From a virus: 22,971 nt of DNA. The stretch is taken from positions 1 through 22,971 of the IMG/VR virus record IMGVR_UViG_3300001533_000857, one strand, 5' to 3'. The position numbers were made by a program, and so were the translations under genes. Positions 21,283 to 22,971 of this stretch are shown here, piece by piece; position 1 is the first letter of the stretch; each line of letters starts with the position of its first letter. The notes under the pieces are model-generated. The model searched no databases. It saw only the letters and a list, made by a program, of their open reading frames with translations, and had not been told where the DNA came from.

Positions 21283-21428
21283 ATAAAATTGTTTGTAAAA
21301 ATTGCGGGACGGAACTAATTATTTTATTAATCCCCGGACAAAGCGTTGTTGGAAAGTGTGAAAAATGCGGCAGGACAGTTTCATGGTCAGGCAAAAAAAC
21401 AACAAAATCAGCCCCAAAAAAGCAATAA
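21279..21428 (+). CDS. 49-aa zinc-ribbon protein, Mu Com-like
   Basis: Starts at GTG 21279, overlapping the hydrolase stop by 4 bp (GTGA), with GGGAAGT about 10 bp upstream. It begins MNKIVCKNCGTELII and carries CxxC pairs at C6/C9 and C27/C30, followed by a basic tail (SGKKTTKSAPKKQ). The layout closely resembles Mu Com, a zinc-ribbon RNA-binding translational activator of mom, which opens with a similar CKNC and a second CxxC about 20 residues on. No mom-like gene is visible here, so a DNA-modification link is not supported. It is the last gene before a 485-bp non-coding gap. Confidence 0.7.
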   Translation: MNKIVCKNCGTELIILLIPGQSVVGKCEKCGRTVSWSGKKTTKSAPKKQ

Positions 21429-21491
21429 AAAAACCCCTTTAAAATATAGCGTATTTTAGCACAAAAAAAATCGGCTGTATATACAAAAATC

Positions 21492-21705
21492 AAATTTCGC
21501 CCTACAATGCCTTTTAAGGCGATATTATTGTTTACCCCTGCCATTATACCTTAATATCTAAAAACGCCTTATTTTATTACAACCGAATTTCAAAACGCCC
21601 GTATTTCGCGTTTAAATGCCCTTTTAAGGCGATATTATTTTTTTTATTTACCCTTATTTGGCCCCTGTTTTTAAGCCAAAATAATAAACCGCTTTATTTT
21701 ATTGG
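21492..21705 (+). repeat. Degenerate tandem repeat, period about 110 bp
   Basis: Two blocks share the same order of elements: ATTTCGC, then AATGC(C), then an identical 19-mer CTTTTAAGGCGATATTATT (21511-21529 and 21621-21639), then TTTACCC, and finally CTTATTTTATT / CTTTATTTTATT (21568-21578, 21692-21703). The shared GCCTT-TT-AAGGC forms a small hairpin in the first copy, with a one-base bulge in the second. The second copy is followed by T8. Confidence 0.72.
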
Positions 21706-21745
21706 GATTTTATTGATTTGTGTTTTTGTAAAACATCGGCAATAA

Positions 21746-21764
21746 GTATATACATTGTATATAC
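21746..21764 (+). promoter_or_regulatory. Operator-like palindrome, copy 1
   Basis: GTATATAC-ATT-GTATATAC: two copies of an 8-bp self-complementary half site around a 3-bp spacer. It is identical to the palindrome at 21828-21846, 82 bp downstream. A dimeric repressor is the likely ligand. A leftward -10-like TATACT is present on the minus strand but lacks a good -35. Confidence 0.75.
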
Positions 21765-21818
21765 CTTAAGCGTTAGCACTGCCTAACAAAAATAAATAAA
21801 AATAAATGTAAAAAACAC

Positions 21819-21847
21819 TTGACAAATGTATATACATTGTATATACT
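21819..21847 (+). promoter_or_regulatory. Consensus sigma-70-type promoter for the early module
   Basis: TTGACA (21819-21824), a 17-bp spacer, and TATACT (21842-21847): a near-perfect vegetative promoter reading rightward into the gene at 21914. The expected start point is around 21854-21856, leaving a purine-rich leader of about 60 nt with a GGAGG site (21903-21907). Confidence 0.85.
21828..21846 (+). promoter_or_regulatory. Operator-like palindrome, copy 2, inside the promoter
   Basis: A second identical GTATATAC-ATT-GTATATAC fills most of the spacer and covers five of six bases of the -10 box. A protein bound here would block RNA polymerase, so this is a probable repressor site controlling the early genes. 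Confidence 0.8.
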
Positions 21848-21913
21848 TATATTGTGGAAAGGGAAAAGAGGAAAGAAAAAAAAGGCGGCGGCCATTAAAC
21901 GCGGAGGTGGAAG

Positions 21914-22096
21914 ATGGAAAAGAAATACGCAGAAGTAAACGCAATAGAAGTAAACACATTTTTTGACAGGGCAATGGCGGTATGGGAAAGAAATGGAAGA
22001 AAAAAATATGACACAGAAATTATTGAACGGATGAAATGGGCAATACGCAACGGACACACACATCATGCAAAAAATCTTTCGTATTTTATAAAATAA
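21914..22096 (+). CDS. Small early protein of unknown function (60 aa)
   Basis: First gene after the early promoter, with a GGAGG site about 6 bp before the ATG. Sequence begins MEKKYAEVNAIEVNTFFDRA and continues as a charged helical protein with an RKKYDTEIIERMKWAIRNG segment and several histidines (GHTHHAKNL). No family recognised. Small charged proteins directly under repressed early promoters are often host-takeover or regulatory factors, but nothing here shows that. Confidence 0.7.
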   Translation: MEKKYAEVNAIEVNTFFDRAMAVWERNGRKKYDTEIIERMKWAIRNGHTHHAKNLSYFIK

Positions 22097-22109
22097 AGGG
22101 AGGTGAAAA

Positions 22110-22181
22110 ATGAACGCGGTTGAATTTTTTATGTGGGTGGCAATAATAATAATGATTGCCATGGTAGTCAAAAATTTTTAA
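22110..22181 (+). CDS. 23-aa single-TM microprotein
   Basis: ATG 22110 with a strong AAAGGGAGGTG site 5 bp upstream, ending at the TAA 22179-22181. The product is essentially one transmembrane helix: MNAVEFFMWVAIIIMIAMVV followed by KNF. It lies between the 60-aa gene and the ATPase gene, with spacing (13 bp each side) like that of real operon genes. The ribosome site is as good as those of neighbouring genes, which argues it is translated. Function unknown; small phage membrane peptides can alter host membrane proteins. Confidence 0.6.
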   Translation: MNAVEFFMWVAIIIMIAMVVKNF

Positions 22182-22194
22182 GGGAGGCAGGACA

Positions 22195-22971
22195 ATGTTT
22201 AAAAAAGCAACGAAAGAGAAGTCAAAATTAAGGGCGGCATTTTTCGGCCCGCCGGGAGCAGGAAAAACTTTCACGGCTTTACGCGTGGCAACGGGGATTG
22301 CAAGCGTTGACAAAGGCAGGATTGCGGTTATAGATACGGAGCATGGCACGGCAAGCAAGTATTCCGATTATTTTGATTTTGACACGATTGACCTCAAAAT
22401 AAAAAAAATAGAGAATTACACGGAGCTGATGAATGCCGCACAGTCGGCAGGGTATAAGGTATTAGTTATTGATAGTCTTTCCCACGCGTGGCAGGAATTG
22501 GTTGATGAAATTGAAATACTGGCAAAAGCAAAATATCAGGGAAATACGTTCAGGGCGTGGGGTGAAGGCACGCCGAAGCAGCGGGATTTTATTGACGCGC
22601 TGTTATCGTTTGACGGGCATGTTATCGCCACTATGCGCAGCAAGATTGACTATACCACAGACCAGAATGACAAGGGGCGGTTGCAGGTGAAGCGCGTGGG
22701 GCTGAAACCGGAGCAGGGAAAAGATATAGAATATGAATTTGACTTTTTGCTTGAAATTAATCAGGAACACTATGCAACGGTTTTAAAAGACCGCACGGGG
22801 AAGTATCAGGATAAAAACCTTGAAAAACCTGATGAGAAGTTTGGTGCGGAACTGGCGGCATGGCTCGGAATATCAGAAACTAAAACAACGGAAACAAAAC
22901 CAGTTGAAAGCAAGCCGGCAACGGCAGGGGAACGGCTGAAAGACGATGACAAGCCCGCGGAAAAACCGGAA
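22195..22971 (+). CDS. RecA-fold ATPase, AAA_24 / Sak4-like, 3' truncated by window end
   Basis: 259 codons are visible, open at the right edge. GGGAGGCAGG lies just before the ATG. Walker A is FFGPPGAGKT (16-25), Walker B is KVLVIDSLSHAW, and a HVIATMRSK segment is the likely sensor strand. This matches the phage nucleotide-binding AAA_24 family, which includes Sak4-type single-strand-annealing/recombination ATPases often encoded beside SSB and nucleases. After ~225 residues the sequence becomes a low-complexity linker rich in E, T, K and P (SETKTTETKPVESKPATAGE), suggesting a C-terminal tail that binds a partner such as SSB. It would bind single-stranded DNA and promote annealing or recombination during phage replication. 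Confidence 0.85.
   Translation, partial: MFKKATKEKSKLRAAFFGPPGAGKTFTALRVATGIASVDKGRIAVIDTEHGTASKYSDYFDFDTIDLKIKKIENYTELMNAAQSAGYKVLVIDSLSHAWQELVDEIEILAKAKYQGNTFRAWGEGTPKQRDFIDALLSFDGHVIATMRSKIDYTTDQNDKGRLQVKRVGLKPEQGKDIEYEFDFLLEINQEHYATVLKDRTGKYQDKNLEKPDEKFGAELAAWLGISETKTTETKPVESKPATAGERLKDDDKPAEKPE

Larger units (their letters stand above)
21429..21913 (+). other. 485-bp AT-rich intergenic region between late and early modules
   Basis: No convincing gene lies here on either strand; minus-strand open frames are low-complexity Phe/Ser/Cys-rich shadows of A-rich sequence. It holds a degenerate repeated block (21492-21705), a 19-bp palindrome at 21746-21764, a small inverted repeat GTTAG/CTAAC (21772-21787), and a promoter with a second copy of the palindrome (21819-21847). 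Confidence 0.7.

Noticed and set aside
21279-21428. Prediction of a Mom-type DNA modification system from the Com-like protein
   Set aside because: No mom-like or other modification gene is visible in the window; only the zinc ribbon resembles that system.
21041-21544. 167-codon minus-strand open frame opposite the hydrolase and zinc-ribbon genes
   Set aside because: It is antisense to clear catalytic motifs on the plus strand, has biased Phe/Ser/Leu composition and no ribosome site.
21773-22171. 132-codon minus-strand open frame over the early promoter and first early gene
   Set aside because: The product is a run of Phe, Ile, His and Cys residues mirroring A-rich plus-strand sequence; it has no credible ribosome site and lies opposite well-supported plus-strand genes.
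1-22971. CRISPR array, tRNA genes, transposase, integrase, defence or toxin-antitoxin modules
   Set aside because: I looked for regularly spaced repeats, cloverleaf-like segments and the relevant protein motifs on both strands and saw none. The only repeats are the capsid-end duplication, the ~110-bp pair and the twin operators.

Overview
The window is one stretch of a tailed double-stranded DNA phage or prophage. Every gene I can support is on the + strand, packed tightly with ATGA, TAATG or 1-17 bp overlaps and strong AGGAGG-type ribosome sites. There are no host genes, tRNAs, CRISPR arrays or insertion sequences. The host cannot be fixed from sequence alone. Consensus Shine-Dalgarno sites, a perfect sigma-70-type promoter and a Sec-type signal peptide on one phage protein fit an ordinary bacterium.

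Layout. (1) Head and packaging, 1-8842: the tail end of an upstream gene (probably small terminase), large terminase, a portal fused to a MuF/SPP1-gp7 minor head protein, a 49-aa ORF, a Mu gpI-type protease with a nested in-frame scaffold start, a decoration-type protein, the major capsid protein, and four connector/tail-completion genes. The head module looks Mu-like (portal, protease/scaffold, gp36-like and virion-morphogenesis families). (2) Tail, 8860-19155: tail tube, a tail-assembly chaperone pair joined by a -1 frameshift on A-AAA-AAA, a TP901-type tape measure, a 945-aa multidomain tail protein, and an NHL beta-propeller fused to a tail-hub domain. No sheath or contractile baseplate genes are visible, so a long non-contractile tail on a Mu-like head is the likeliest reading. 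(3) Lysis/accessory cassette, 19174-21428: a small one-TM protein, a broken DUF5675 gene, a secreted protein, a two-TM holin-like protein starting directly after a three-codon mini-ORF, a permuted NlpC/P60 (YiiX-like) cysteine hydrolase, and a 49-aa zinc ribbon. (4) A 485-bp AT-rich gap with a degenerate ~110-bp repeat and two copies of a 19-bp palindrome, one lying inside a consensus promoter. (5) The start of an early module, 21914-22971: a 60-aa protein, a 23-aa one-TM microprotein and a Sak4/AAA_24-type RecA-fold ATPase that runs off the window.

I did not find a wholly new system such as a defence island or retroelement. The most interesting items are smaller: a large terminase whose Walker A and Walker B both lack their usual key residues while the nuclease acidic residues are intact; the propeller-hub fusion and its frameshifted C-terminus; recoding and nested-start signals; a 26-bp duplication that rewrote the end of the capsid gene; the holin stop-restart start region; GC-rich hairpins after three head/tail genes; and the operator-promoter switch between late and early modules.
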